Origin: Kiritimatiellia bacterium
GTDB taxonomy: Bacteria; Verrucomicrobiota; Kiritimatiellia; RFP12; UBA1067
Length of the DNA: 64,000 nt
Assembly (NCBI GenBank): GCA_024694365.1
Contig: JAILJX010000093.1
Span: 1 to 64,000 of the forward strand
Direction of reading: 5' to 3'
The position numbers and the translations under genes were made by a program. Below the pieces are notes generated by a model. The model did not search any database. It worked only from the letters and a program-made list of their open reading frames with translations, and had not been told where the DNA came from. Below, in pieces: positions 7,396-15,483 of the stretch. Within the stretch, counting starts at the first letter, position 1, and each line of letters begins with the position of its first letter.

Positions 7396-8681
7396 CAAAA
7401 AGCCGCGCTGGTTTGAATGACGTGCGGTCCGTCGGCCATCCAATAGAGAGCGAGCCCTTCGCAGGCTGTCGCGATTTCTATTATCTCCGCGTTCAGGTCG
7501 AGGCAGGCGGCGCGGCCAAACTCGGTTTCGTCGTTTCCGCGCGCTATTTCAAGATAGCGGTTTTCCGCAAAAGGCTCTATGTAGCCACTCTCCGGCTTGA
7601 AGCGGCGGTTCGGCAGGGAGGAAGGCAGTATCCGTATGAAACGCGCGTCGCGTCTTCGCAAAAGCATATCTTTCACGGCCCTCTCGCCCTTTGAAATGAA
7701 GCCGCTTATGATCACGTAGCCTTTGTCGACCGCGCGCTCCATTCTTCTGACGACCTTCGCAATCGCCTCGGGAGAATCTACCTTGCGGGAAACACGAAGC
7801 GAAACGAGCCTCTCGCCAGGCGAAAGAAGCCCGACATCGCCGACACCCTTCCAGTAATCGCCTATGGCCAGCCTCGGAGAGGAGAGAGGCTCGACAACCC
7901 TAAGGCCGCCTTGAGCGCCATACATAAGCTGCCATTTCAGGGGATTGTAGGCGATGTATCGCTCGGTCGAGTCTATCATCTCGCGCGAGACAAGAAGATA
8001 GTCATGATAGCCCTGCTGCCAAAGGCGGGTTTGGCAGGGTTGGCCAAACACAGTTTGGCCATCAGGGCTAGACGAGGCGCTAGACGAGGCGCTAGACGGA
8101 GCGCTAGACGAGGCGCTAGACGGAGCGCAGAACAAAGCGCTAGACGGAGCGCAGAACGAAGCGCTAGACGGGGCGCAGAACGGGGCGCAGAACGAGGCGC
8201 TAGACGGAGCGCAGAACGAGGCGCGGGGCGGAGCGCAGAACGAGGCGCTAGACGGAGCGCAGAACGGGGCGCGGGGCGAGGCGCTGGAGGGGGCTCGGGG
8301 CGGGGCGGAGCCAGCCTGGAAGGCAGAACTGCGTTCTGCCATATCCCGCTTCAGCAACGCCGTAGTATGGTTCTTGAAACGCCTTATCGCGAAGCCAAGA
8401 AGCTTAAGCGGATCTTCCAGCCCCGGAGCGAGCGAGCAGTTGAAATGAATATGATCGGGCATGACCACGCGCCCGAAAAGCCCAAGCCCGCGATTAAGCC
8501 TCGGCATGGCTTCAAGCGCCCCGGCGACCATCTCGCCAAAAGGCGAAAGCCTCATCCTGCCGCCGGCTATTTCGCCGAAAAGCCGCCTTCTCGGCTCGGT
8601 CGCTACAGTGATGAAAAGCGAAGCGCCTTTCGAATAATCCCAGCCGGAGAACCGGCGATAGCGCAGGATCGGCGCGGCCAT
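7395..8681 (-). CDS. REP-associated (Y1/HuH) transposase with repeat insert and extra C-terminal domain
   Basis: This 428-residue protein starts as a REP-associated tyrosine transposase (RAYT, IS200-like Y1 fold). The HuH metal site is MPDHIHF at residues 74-80, and the region carrying the expected catalytic tyrosine is RYIAYNPLKW. Such enzymes nick and join single-stranded DNA at hairpins. Two things are unusual. A low-complexity block of four-residue units (such as SSAS and FCAP) from about residue 127 to 205 interrupts the domain. After the Y1 fold there are about 170 further residues (from GERLVSLRVSRK) that look like a Rossmann/SLOG- or DprA-like domain, a tentative reading. It lies 4 bases behind the DUF486 gene. 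Confidence 0.75.
   Translation of the reverse strand: MAAPILRYRRFSGWDYSKGASLFITVATEPRRRLFGEIAGGRMRLSPFGEMVAGALEAMPRLNRGLGLFGRVVMPDHIHFNCSLAPGLEDPLKLLGFAIRRFKNHTTALLKRDMAERSSAFQAGSAPPRAPSSASPRAPFCAPSSASFCAPPRASFCAPSSASFCAPFCAPSSASFCAPSSALFCAPSSASSSAPSSASSSASSSPDGQTVFGQPCQTRLWQQGYHDYLLVSREMIDSTERYIAYNPLKWQLMYGAQGGLRVVEPLSSPRLAIGDYWKGVGDVGLLSPGERLVSLRVSRKVDSPEAIAKVVRRMERAVDKGYVIISGFISKGERAVKDMLLRRRDARFIRILPSSLPNRRFKPESGYIEPFAENRYLEIARGNDETEFGRAACLDLNAEIIEIATACEGLALYWMADGPHVIQTSAAF
8041..8061. repeat. Perfect 9-bp inverted repeat with 3-base loop
   Basis: TGGCCAAAC-ACA-GTTTGGCCA forms a short hairpin inside the transposase gene, next to the 12-bp repeat tract. REP-associated transposases recognise hairpins of this general kind, so it could be a target-like site; it could also be chance in coding DNA. 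Confidence 0.6.
8067..8312. repeat. 12-bp tandem repeat tract inside the transposase gene
   Basis: About twenty degenerate copies of 12-bp units such as GCGCTAGACGGA and GCGCAGAACGAG run head to tail. Because the unit is a multiple of three, copy-number changes keep the reading frame and vary only the length of a linker in the protein. Confidence 0.85.
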
Positions 8682-8685
8682 TGCG

Positions 8686-9045
8686 CTAAAGATTCGCCCT
8701 GTTGACGAAGTAGACGGCGGCGACCATGCAAAGAAGTGCCCAGAGGTAATCCCAGCGCCATTTCTCGCCCATGAAGAGAATCATGAACGGAACGAAGACG
8801 CAGACCGTCACGACTTCCTGTATTATCTTGAGCTGCGCGACATTCAGCCCCGCGTTGGCGCCAATCCTGTTGGCGGGAACGGCTATCATATACTCGACGA
8901 GCGCTATCGCCCAACTGACGAGTATTATCGCTATGAGAGGCCAGGCCGAGGCGCCCGGCTTCTGCAGGCGCAGGTGCCAGTACCATGCAAACGTCATGAA
9001 AAGATTGCTCGCGACAAGCATCGCGACAGTTATGGCAACGCCCAT
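8686..9045 (-). CDS. DMT-type small membrane protein (DUF486)
   Basis: This 119-residue protein has four hydrophobic segments and matches the DUF486/DMT-superfamily small membrane proteins, whose transported substrate is not established. The first helix is VAITVAMLVASNLFMTFAWYW-like and the last ends at AALCMVAAVYF-like residues before a basic tail. It lies 16 bases after the shortened LamG gene and 4 bases before the transposase, so all three could share the transcript starting at 9394. I see no promoter of its own. Confidence 0.75.
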   Translation of the reverse strand: MGVAITVAMLVASNLFMTFAWYWHLRLQKPGASAWPLIAIILVSWAIALVEYMIAVPANRIGANAGLNVAQLKIIQEVVTVCVFVPFMILFMGEKWRWDYLWALLCMVAAVYFVNRANL

Positions 9046-9061
9046 TTCGGCCTCCCGTCAG

Positions 9062-9394
9062 TTAAAGTTCAACGACTGCCCTCGGGTAATTGTAGATTTT
9101 GAACTCGTCTATGGAGAACGCCCTCTTCGCATATCCCGGCATCTCGTCTTCGCGACTGGGGATGTGGAGCTCCACCTTCGCCTCGCCATCCTTGCCCGTG
9201 AAGGATATGTTCTTTACGATGGCAGGATCCAGGCCCAGGGCCTTGGCGAAGACAGTCGAGCAGGCGATGCGCCCTGTCTTGAGCTCCGCCTTAAGCGTGG
9301 AGCCGTCCTTAAGCGACAGCGAGGCTGCAGTCACGGCGAAAGCTTCCGCCGCGCAGACAGCGAGGGCCACGGAAAACAGATGTCTCATTTTCAT
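9062..9394 (-). pseudogene. Internally deleted LamG paralog (paralog 3)
   Basis: This 110-residue frame begins like the two LamG proteins: a signal peptide, then SLSLKDGSTLKAELKTGRIACSTVFAKALG. After KVEL it jumps to HIPSREDEM, and it ends with FSIDEFKIYNYPR, the last strand of the LamG fold. The second beta motif and almost all of the lectin domain are missing, yet the frame is intact. The junction falls at a GAGCTC that occurs twice in the full-length paralog, as expected for deletion between short repeats. The start at 9394 was chosen because it is 7 bases from a TGGTATAAT box. It may still be made as a small secreted protein. Confidence 0.75.
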
Positions 9395-9401
9395 AAGACA
9401 T

Positions 9402-9410
9402 ATTATACCA
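9402..9410 (-). promoter_or_regulatory. extended -10 (TGGTATAAT) for the deleted LamG gene
   Basis: The box ends 7 bases before ATG 9394 (leaderless geometry). It could also drive the DUF486 and transposase genes behind it. Confidence 0.7.
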
Positions 9411-9455
9411 AAAATACACGCGCCCAGGATGGCGGCGCAATGCATCGACGACTCG

Positions 9456-11819
9456 TCAGAGCTTGACTTCGACCGCCTCGCCGGTGTACTCCACGGTACG
9501 GATCGCAGATTCATCGTCGGCGGCGAGAATCCGGAAGACGCGCTTTCCGATCATGCCGGGATAGAAGCCTTTCCTCGCGCCTATGGTGAGAGTGCGGCCG
9601 GAGTCGTCCCAGGAGAAGGGAATGACGGAATATTCGCCCCTCTCGCATGCATAGGTCTCGAAATCGTCTTCATAGAGCTCGAATTCTCCGTCCGCACCAG
9701 GCGCGACAGCGATTATGAGATCGTCCCATGCCTTCTCGCCGTTGTATTGCACTTTGGGTCCGATAGGCATTATCCCGCCCGCCTTGATGAAGCACGGCTG
9801 GCTGTTCAGATCGACCTCGATCTTGACCGTCTCGCCGCCCGCGTACTTCACGCTGGCGCCATGCTTGGGGACGTACCACCAGTCCGCACCCTTGGGGAGA
9901 TATGCTTCGTGGACCTTCTTCCCGGAATAGACCACTCCGGCCCCGGCGCCCTTGGAGAGCCCGGACTCCCCGTCCCCCGCATTGTTCCATCCCTCCATCT
10001 CTCCGACGGGCTTGTTGTCCTCGCTCGTGTACATGGCCTTCAGGACAGGCGCGACGAGAAGCGAACGGCCGAGCATGAATTCGCCGGAGACCTTGAGAGC
10101 CTTCGCGTCGTCCGGGAAGTCTGCAGCGAGCGGGCGCATGAAGCTTTCGCGCTTCATGGACACGGCTGCCGCCGTCGAATAGATGTAGGGCATGAGCAGA
10201 TACCTGAACTTCACCGCCTCGACGAGCGCGTCGTAGACAGGCTCGCCCGCCTTGCCGTAGAGATATATCTCGCGCGGGACGTCCGTTCCGTGCGAGCGCA
10301 TCATCGGGAGGAACGTTCCGAGCTGCATCCACCTTACGTAAAGCTCGCGCCAGTTCTCGTTGTCCACCCCTCCGCCCCGGTTGTAGCGTCCGGCGAAGAA
10401 TCCGCCCAGGTCGCAGTTGAAATTCGGGTTGCCGGTCATGGTGTAGTTGAGTCCGCCCGGAATCTGGCGGCGCAGGACATCCCAGTTGGAGGCGACGTCT
10501 CCGGACCACACGCTGGCCGCGTAGCGCTGCTCGCCGAGTCCCGCGCCGCGCGTGAGGATGAACACCCTTCCGTCTCCGTTCTTCCTCATGTTCTCGTAGA
10601 CGGCCTCGGTCGCCGAGACCGGGTAGGCGCTTCTTACGGCGCGCCAGGTGCAGCCGAGCGACGTCATGCATTCGAAATCGCCCTCTTTGTAGATGTGGTC
10701 GGGGTCGGTGGAGTCCATCCACCAGGCGTCTATGCCCAAGTCGACGAGGCGCTTGAGGTTTCTGCAGTATATTTCGCGCGCGACGGGGGAGTAGTTGTCG
10801 TAGAGCCTCGCGCCGCTGGGATAGTCCTTGCGGGGCGGCCAGATGTGTCCGATCCCCGACTGGGGCCAAGTCTCGAACGGGAAGAGGAGCCCCTTCTCGG
10901 CAAGTTCGCGGTAGGGCTTGGTCTGCGGACCGAACGACTGCCATATCGAGATCATAATCTTCGCGCCCATGGCGTGGACCTCGTCGACCATTCTCTTAGG
11001 ATCGCGGAAGTCTTCATTCATGAACTCCATTCCATTCCACAGATAGTTGTTGCCCCAGTACTGCCAATCCTGGACGATGCCGTCGAGAGGGATGCCCAGC
11101 TCGCGGTACTTCCTCACGACGCCGACCGTCTCCTTCTGCGTTTTGTAGCGTTCCTTCGACTGCCAGAAGCCGTAAACCCACCTCGGCATCATGGGAACGT
11201 CGCCCGTGAGCATGCGGATCTCGGCGATGCAGCCGTCGATCGAGCCAGCGTTGATGAAGTAGTAGTCGACGGCGTCGCCTATTTCGCTTTCGAAGGAGAA
11301 GCCCCGGTCGTCGGAGCCGAATTTCACGGGGGATGTGTTGTCCCAGAGAATCGCCCATCCGCGAGGGCTTACGACGGCGGCGAGTCCATCGCCCACATTG
11401 CCGGGCATGAGGCGCCCCTTCCAATGGCGGATGTCCAGTTCACGCGTCTGGTTGTCGCCGAGTCCGTAAAGAACCTCGTCTTTGGCGAGATGCCATCCCT
11501 GTGCGGCGCCGAGGTCCTTTACGCCATTGTAGTCGCGCTTCATGAAGGTGGCGGGGAATTCCGAGAGGATAGTCCTGCCGTCCGCCGAAAAGACAAGCGC
11601 GCCGTCCTTTTCCGAAACGTCGAAGGCGCAGGAGGGCTTGAGCCCGAGGGGCTCCGCGACCACGGTCCTGAACGGATGGGTCGGCTCGGTCGCCTTTGCG
11701 TCCGGATGCATCTTCACGATGCGCACGGTTCGCGGGGAGTACCACGACTCCTTCACTGCGGAAGTTGCTGACGCTGCGGCAAGGCAGATTGCGACGGCGA
11801 GTGCTTTGGTTGTTTTCAT
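9456..11819 (-). CDS. Secreted glycoside hydrolase family 31
   Basis: This 787-residue protein has a signal peptide (about residues 1-21) and a GH31 alpha-glycosidase/alpha-xylosidase architecture: an N-terminal beta-sandwich, the (beta/alpha)8 barrel from about residue 210, and C-terminal beta domains. The nucleophile is Asp369 in DAWWMDSTDPD, and the likely acid/base is Asp441 in WSGDV. Many relatives have WMDATEP at the nucleophile; here the usual Glu is an Asp (STDP). It should act on alpha-linked glucosides or xylosides in the periplasm or outside the cell. ATG 11819 is 6 bases from TGATATAAT, so the mRNA is predicted to be leaderless. No sugar transporter lies beside it. Confidence 0.9.
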   Translation of the reverse strand: MKTTKALAVAICLAAASATSAVKESWYSPRTVRIVKMHPDAKATEPTHPFRTVVAEPLGLKPSCAFDVSEKDGALVFSADGRTILSEFPATFMKRDYNGVKDLGAAQGWHLAKDEVLYGLGDNQTRELDIRHWKGRLMPGNVGDGLAAVVSPRGWAILWDNTSPVKFGSDDRGFSFESEIGDAVDYYFINAGSIDGCIAEIRMLTGDVPMMPRWVYGFWQSKERYKTQKETVGVVRKYRELGIPLDGIVQDWQYWGNNYLWNGMEFMNEDFRDPKRMVDEVHAMGAKIMISIWQSFGPQTKPYRELAEKGLLFPFETWPQSGIGHIWPPRKDYPSGARLYDNYSPVAREIYCRNLKRLVDLGIDAWWMDSTDPDHIYKEGDFECMTSLGCTWRAVRSAYPVSATEAVYENMRKNGDGRVFILTRGAGLGEQRYAASVWSGDVASNWDVLRRQIPGGLNYTMTGNPNFNCDLGGFFAGRYNRGGGVDNENWRELYVRWMQLGTFLPMMRSHGTDVPREIYLYGKAGEPVYDALVEAVKFRYLLMPYIYSTAAAVSMKRESFMRPLAADFPDDAKALKVSGEFMLGRSLLVAPVLKAMYTSEDNKPVGEMEGWNNAGDGESGLSKGAGAGVVYSGKKVHEAYLPKGADWWYVPKHGASVKYAGGETVKIEVDLNSQPCFIKAGGIMPIGPKVQYNGEKAWDDLIIAVAPGADGEFELYEDDFETYACERGEYSVIPFSWDDSGRTLTIGARKGFYPGMIGKRVFRILAADDESAIRTVEYTGEAVEVKL

Positions 11820-11825
11820 GGCCCT

Positions 11826-11834
11826 ATTATATCA
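11826..11834 (-). promoter_or_regulatory. extended -10 (TGATATAAT) for the GH31 gene
   Basis: The hexamer ends 6 bases before ATG 11819, consistent with a leaderless transcript. Confidence 0.75.
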
Positions 11835-11876
11835 AAGAGGCCATGGGCGCACAACCCACCCATACGGGTATGCCTG

Positions 11877-12434
11877 TCAGAGGCGGCGCCAGACGCAAAG
11901 ACGCGTTGTCCCGTAGACGCGATCGCGCAGGATGTCCCAGCCGGGGGTATCCTCGGCCTTCTGTACGGACGTCATCTCGGCGATGAAGAGTCCGCCCGGG
12001 CGTATGACGTTGCGGTCGGCGAGAGTCTTCAGGACGCTCGCATACCCCTTCTCCTCGCCCAGGGCGTAGGGAGGGTCGGCAAAGCCGATGGTGAAGCCTT
12101 CCCCGGAATACGTCGCGATCCAGCGGTAGACGTCGGCCGCGATCACGGTCGCGGGAGGGCGCGACGAGGGATAGACGAGCTTCAGGTTCTCCTCGAGGAC
12201 GGACAGATGGCGGCGGCTTTGCTCGACGAAAACGGCCGAGGCGGCGCCGCGCGAAAGAGCCTCGAGGCCCACCGCGCCCGAGCCCGCGAAAAGGTCGAGA
12301 AACGAAGAGGCGGCGATTTCGGGCGCGAGGATGTTGAAGAGCGCCTCGCGCACACGGTCCTGGGTAGGACGGATCGCATCCGATTTCGGAACCTTCAGAT
12401 TGCGTCCCCTGAACTCTCCGCCGGTGATTCTCAT
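11877..12434 (-). CDS. rsmD: 16S rRNA (guanine-966-N2)-methyltransferase RsmD
   Basis: This 185-residue protein matches RsmD, which methylates N2 of G966 of 16S rRNA using S-adenosylmethionine. It begins with the family hallmark MRITGGEFRGRNL and has RPTQDRVREALFNIL, the SAM-binding FLDLFAGSGAVGLEALSRG and the catalytic DPPY motif. ATG 12434 overlaps the queD stop as ATGA, so the two genes are translationally coupled. It is the last gene of a three-gene run (thioesterase, queD, rsmD). Confidence 0.95.
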   Translation of the reverse strand: MRITGGEFRGRNLKVPKSDAIRPTQDRVREALFNILAPEIAASSFLDLFAGSGAVGLEALSRGAASAVFVEQSRRHLSVLEENLKLVYPSSRPPATVIAADVYRWIATYSGEGFTIGFADPPYALGEEKGYASVLKTLADRNVIRPGGLFIAEMTSVQKAEDTPGWDILRDRVYGTTRLCVWRRL

Positions 12435-12841
12435 CTGTATTCGGCGCAGCTGTCGGCGGTTTCCCAGACTTTGACGGAAGCGAGGCCCGGGATGCGGGGC
12501 TTGAGGTCGCCGTAGAACATTTTCGCGAGGTTCTCGGCGGTGGAGCGAAACGGTATGGCGACCGTTCTCATTCCGTGCTTTTTTACGACAGCGGCTATTT
12601 CGCTTTCGCCTTCCGAGGCGGTGTTGTATATGAAAGCGTGGTCGAAGCGGTCGCATATCACTTCGGTGGCGATGGACTTGAGGTCCTTGAAATCCATCAC
12701 CATGTCGCCCGTGTCGCCGGCCTGCTGCGCGACGGAGACGTCTACGCGGTAGGTGTGGCCGTGGAGGTTCTTGCACAGTCCGCAATGGTTGGTGAGGATG
12801 TGCGCAGCGTCGAAGCGGACGGTCTTCGTCACGGTTATCAT
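12431..12841 (-). CDS. queD: 6-carboxytetrahydropterin synthase QueD-like
   Basis: This 136-residue protein belongs to the 6-pyruvoyl-tetrahydropterin synthase/QueD family, which makes 6-carboxytetrahydropterin from dihydroneopterin triphosphate for queuosine. The zinc-binding histidines are in DAAHIL and in CKNLHGHTY, and the active-site cysteine is in the same segment; MVMDFKDLK is another family signature. Its substrate is the product of folE, present at 59420-60004. It overlaps the thioesterase upstream and rsmD downstream by ATGA. Confidence 0.9.
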   Translation of the reverse strand: MITVTKTVRFDAAHILTNHCGLCKNLHGHTYRVDVSVAQQAGDTGDMVMDFKDLKSIATEVICDRFDHAFIYNTASEGESEIAAVVKKHGMRTVAIPFRSTAENLAKMFYGDLKPRIPGLASVKVWETADSCAEYR

Positions 12842-13245
12842 GCGTCCTCCGTCATGATCTTCACGAAGTTCCCGGGAGGCGGGCAGGGACGAAAATCCTT
12901 GAGCGATATGAACGCGTGCCGAGTGAAGCCGGTGGCCAGGACCTTCTCCTCGCCTTTGCGCCTTATCTCGCACGCTATCTCGAGGCGGACGCCTTTCTGG
13001 GACTGGACCCATGCGGATATCTCGAGGAGGTCGTCGTATTTCGCGCTTCCGCGGTAGTTCACTTCGGCGTGGGTGACGGGCAGCCCGAAGCCCTCGGCTT
13101 CGCATGCGGCGTACGTGTAGCCGCTTGCCCGCATGAGCTCGTTGCGCGCGCGCTCGAAAAGGACGAGGTAGTTGGCGTAGTACACCACGCCCATCATGTC
13201 GGTGTCGGCGTAGGGAACGCGGTACTCTATCGTTATCTTCTTCAT
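12838..13245 (-). CDS. Acyl-CoA thioesterase, YbgC/4-hydroxybenzoyl-CoA thioesterase family
   Basis: This 135-residue hot-dog-fold protein has the family signature RVPYADTDMMGVVYYANYL, whose Asp is the catalytic residue in 4HBT-type thioesterases. Enzymes of this group hydrolyse short acyl-CoA or acyl-ACP thioesters. It heads a coupled run with queD and rsmD. ATG 13245 lies 11 bases from a TGCTATAAT box that is divergent to the promoter of the U32 gene. The physiological substrate cannot be read from the sequence. Confidence 0.85.
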   Translation of the reverse strand: MKKITIEYRVPYADTDMMGVVYYANYLVLFERARNELMRASGYTYAACEAEGFGLPVTHAEVNYRGSAKYDDLLEISAWVQSQKGVRLEIACEIRRKGEEKVLATGFTRHAFISLKDFRPCPPPGNFVKIMTEDA

Positions 13246-13256
13246 GGCTGGGACAA

Positions 13257-13265
13257 ATTATAGCA
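13257..13265 (-). promoter_or_regulatory. extended -10 (TGCTATAAT) for thioesterase-queD-rsmD
   Basis: The hexamer ends 11 bases before ATG 13245. It sits 40 bases from the divergent box at 13306-13314, so the two promoters may influence each other. Confidence 0.65.
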
Positions 13266-13305
13266 GATTTGGCGCATCCGCGCCATAGCGCGACGGGAGG
13301 GCTTG

Positions 13306-13314
13306 TGATATAAT
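13306..13314 (+). promoter_or_regulatory. extended -10 (TGATATAAT) for the U32 peptidase gene
   Basis: The hexamer ends 7 bases before ATG 13322, giving leaderless geometry. Confidence 0.75.
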
Positions 13315-13321
13315 ACCCGAT

Positions 13322-14563
13322 ATGCAAAGACCAGAGATACTCGCGCCTGCGGGCGACTTCACCTGCCTTCAGGCGGCGATCGACGCCGGCGCCGATGCCG
13401 TCTACTTCGGACTCGGCACCTTCAACATGAGGGCGAGAAGCGGGGTCAATTTCAGGCTGGAGGACCTCCCCGAGATCGCCTCGCGATGCGGACGGACAAA
13501 GCGCTACCTCGCCCTGAACGCCATAATGTTCGAAGGCGAGGCGGAGGAGATCGAAAAGACGATCGTCGCGGCCAAGCCTTATGTCGACGCGTTCATCGTT
13601 TCGGATTGGGGAGTCATATCGCTCTGCAAAAAGCACGGCGCCGTCTTCCACGTCTCGACGCAGATGTCGACATCAAACTCGCTCGCGGTGGAGTTCCTGG
13701 CCTCGCAGGGGGCCTCCAGAGTCGTCCTTGCGCGCGAATGCACGCTCGCCGAGGTGAAACGGATAATCGACGCGACGGGAATCGAGATAGAGTGCTTCGT
13801 CCACGGCGCGCAGTGCGTCGCGGAATCGGGAAGGTGCCTCATGAGCCACGACGCGTTCGGGAAAAGCGCCTGCCGCGGAGAATGCCGCCAGCCTTGCAGG
13901 CGCAGATTCAAGGTTCAGGCCGTGGACCTGTACGAAGACGCCGAAGGCAACCCCGTCCACGAGTCGGACACCGCCTTCATAGTAGAGCCCCATACCGTGC
14001 TTTCCGCGAAAGACCTGTGCTCCATAGGCTTCGTCGACAAGCTCATGGAGGCGGGGATAGCGAGCTTCAAGATAGAGGGCAGGGCAAGAAACGCGAACTA
14101 CGTGAAAACGTGCGTCGAAGCTTACTCCAGGGCGGTCGATGCGGTAATGGAGGGGACTTACTCCCCCGCGCTGGCCGCGGAGCTGGAGAAGAGCCTCAAG
14201 ACCGTCTTTCACCGCGAGTTCTCCACGGGGCTTTTCTACGGCAGGCCCGGGAAGGACCAGATGACGGACTCCGAAGACTCTCTCGCGACGACGGTGAAGC
14301 GCCACGCGGGAATCGTCGTCGACTATTTCCTGAAAGCGGGGATCGCACAGGTGAAGATACAGGACCACCCGATACGCCCGGGGGACAGGCTGCAGATACA
14401 CGGACCCACGACCGGAGTCGCGGAGCTCGTATGCGGAGAGCTTCACCGCGACGAGGAAAGGCCCGAAGTCGCGGAAAAGGGAACGTGGGTCACGCTGAAG
14501 GCGCCCCGCTGCCGCGTGGGCGACAAAGTCTTCTTCATCGAGGCTCGGCCGGACGCTTCCTGA
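13322..14563 (+). CDS. U32 family protein (TrhP/YegQ-like)
   Basis: This 413-residue protein belongs to the peptidase U32 family. The best-studied members hydroxylate RNA: TrhP makes 5-hydroxyuridine in tRNA and RlhA makes 5-hydroxycytidine in 23S rRNA. It shows PEILAPAGDF at the N-terminus and the cysteine-rich signature FVHGAQCVAESGRCL...CRGECRQPC from about residue 160. The length is nearer to TrhP (about 450 residues) than to RlhA (about 650). The transcript is predicted to be leaderless. It is one of few plus-strand genes, and its 3' end overlaps the convergent yitT-type gene by 29 bases. Confidence 0.85.
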   Translation: MQRPEILAPAGDFTCLQAAIDAGADAVYFGLGTFNMRARSGVNFRLEDLPEIASRCGRTKRYLALNAIMFEGEAEEIEKTIVAAKPYVDAFIVSDWGVISLCKKHGAVFHVSTQMSTSNSLAVEFLASQGASRVVLARECTLAEVKRIIDATGIEIECFVHGAQCVAESGRCLMSHDAFGKSACRGECRQPCRRRFKVQAVDLYEDAEGNPVHESDTAFIVEPHTVLSAKDLCSIGFVDKLMEAGIASFKIEGRARNANYVKTCVEAYSRAVDAVMEGTYSPALAAELEKSLKTVFHREFSTGLFYGRPGKDQMTDSEDSLATTVKRHAGIVVDYFLKAGIAQVKIQDHPIRPGDRLQIHGPTTGVAELVCGELHRDEERPEVAEKGTWVTLKAPRCRVGDKVFFIEARPDAS

Positions 14564-15467
14564 GCAGCGCGTCGAATCCGTCGCCGTACACGCCGATGAC
14601 GCGGCTCTGGCTCACGAAAGCCTCGGGATCGGCACGGCGGATCACGGCGAATATGATGGCGCTTTCGCGCATGCGGGCAAGCATGCATATCACCTTGATG
14701 TCCTGTCCGGTGTAGTGGCCGTGTCCATCGAGAAGCGTCATGGTATGGCCGGTCACGCGGGCTATCTCCTTGGCTACGCGCTCGTGCTTGCGCGAGAAGA
14801 TCATGAACTGCACGCTTCGCCGGGAGAGGTTCATCACGTGGTTGATGACGGCGCATTCTACGGCCATGGCGCAGAGTCCGAAAGCGACGAACTCGATGCG
14901 CTCGGCCCTGGCGCCCATCCCGGGCATGAACAGGGAGCTGCCGACGATCAGGAAGTCTATCACCATCAGAAACGAGCCCACGGATACGCCGAAATACTTG
15001 TTTGCGATCGCAGCGAGGATGTCGGTTCCGCCGCTGGAGCCGCTGGTGTTGAACATCGTCGCTATCGCGGCCCCGCAGACGCTGCATCCTATGAGAAGGG
15101 CCATGAAACGCTCCTGCTTGCCGAGGATGTGCACAAGCTCGCCGGAGGGTCCGGTCATCAGGGCCTGGCCGATCCACAGAAAGAACGTAAGCGCCGCGGT
15201 GGCATACATGGTCTTGGCGAGAAACCTGAGGCCCAGGAACTTGAGCGCCGCGAGATAGAGAAGCGCGTTCACGGCCAGATACGAAACCGCGACATTGATC
15301 TTAAGGGAGTAGAAGAGGATGTTCGAAAGGCCCGTCACGCCGCCGGTGACAATCCCGTAGGGAAGGATGAAGACGGACCACGCCGCCGCGTATGCAAGGC
15401 ACGAGATCGTTATTATGAGGATGTCAAGGGCGTCCTTGACCCACGGATTCATCTTGCCGAATGCCAT
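14535..15467 (-). CDS. YitT family membrane protein (DUF161/DUF2179)
   Basis: This 310-residue protein has five or six membrane helices followed by a soluble C-terminal DUF2179 domain (from about residue 225). This is the YitT family layout, whose function is not firmly known. The GIVTGGVTGLSNIL and GSSGGTDILAAI motifs are typical. It begins 16 bases downstream of the alr stop and is probably transcribed with hslO and alr. Its 3' end overlaps the U32 gene by 29 bases. Confidence 0.85.
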   Translation of the reverse strand: MAFGKMNPWVKDALDILIITISCLAYAAAWSVFILPYGIVTGGVTGLSNILFYSLKINVAVSYLAVNALLYLAALKFLGLRFLAKTMYATAALTFFLWIGQALMTGPSGELVHILGKQERFMALLIGCSVCGAAIATMFNTSGSSGGTDILAAIANKYFGVSVGSFLMVIDFLIVGSSLFMPGMGARAERIEFVAFGLCAMAVECAVINHVMNLSRRSVQFMIFSRKHERVAKEIARVTGHTMTLLDGHGHYTGQDIKVICMLARMRESAIIFAVIRRADPEAFVSQSRVIGVYGDGFDALLRKRPAEPR

Positions 15468-15483
15468 CGTCTTCCCCCTTCCT

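Noticed and set aside
8067-8312. Possible CRISPR array
   Set aside because: The units are 12 bp, head to tail without spacers, and in frame with a coding gene.
7911-8705. A 264-codon plus-strand frame rich in Arg-Gly-Ala repeats
   Set aside because: It is the antisense reading of the 12-bp repeat tract within the transposase, which has clear HuH and YxxxNP motifs on the other strand.
9099-11771. An 890-codon open frame antisense to the GH31 gene
   Set aside because: It mirrors the GH31 codons in GC-rich DNA, matches no family, has no promoter geometry and overlaps a clear secreted enzyme.
1784-13290. CATAGCG upstream of both the 1819 and 13322 promoters as a possible -35-like element
   Set aside because: Its distance to the -10 differs by three bases between the two and I did not find it at the other boxes.
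12431-13651. A longer version of queD extending across the thioesterase and into the U32 gene
   Set aside because: The extension is out-of-frame sequence of other genes; the queD family start is MITVTKTVRFDAAH at 12841.
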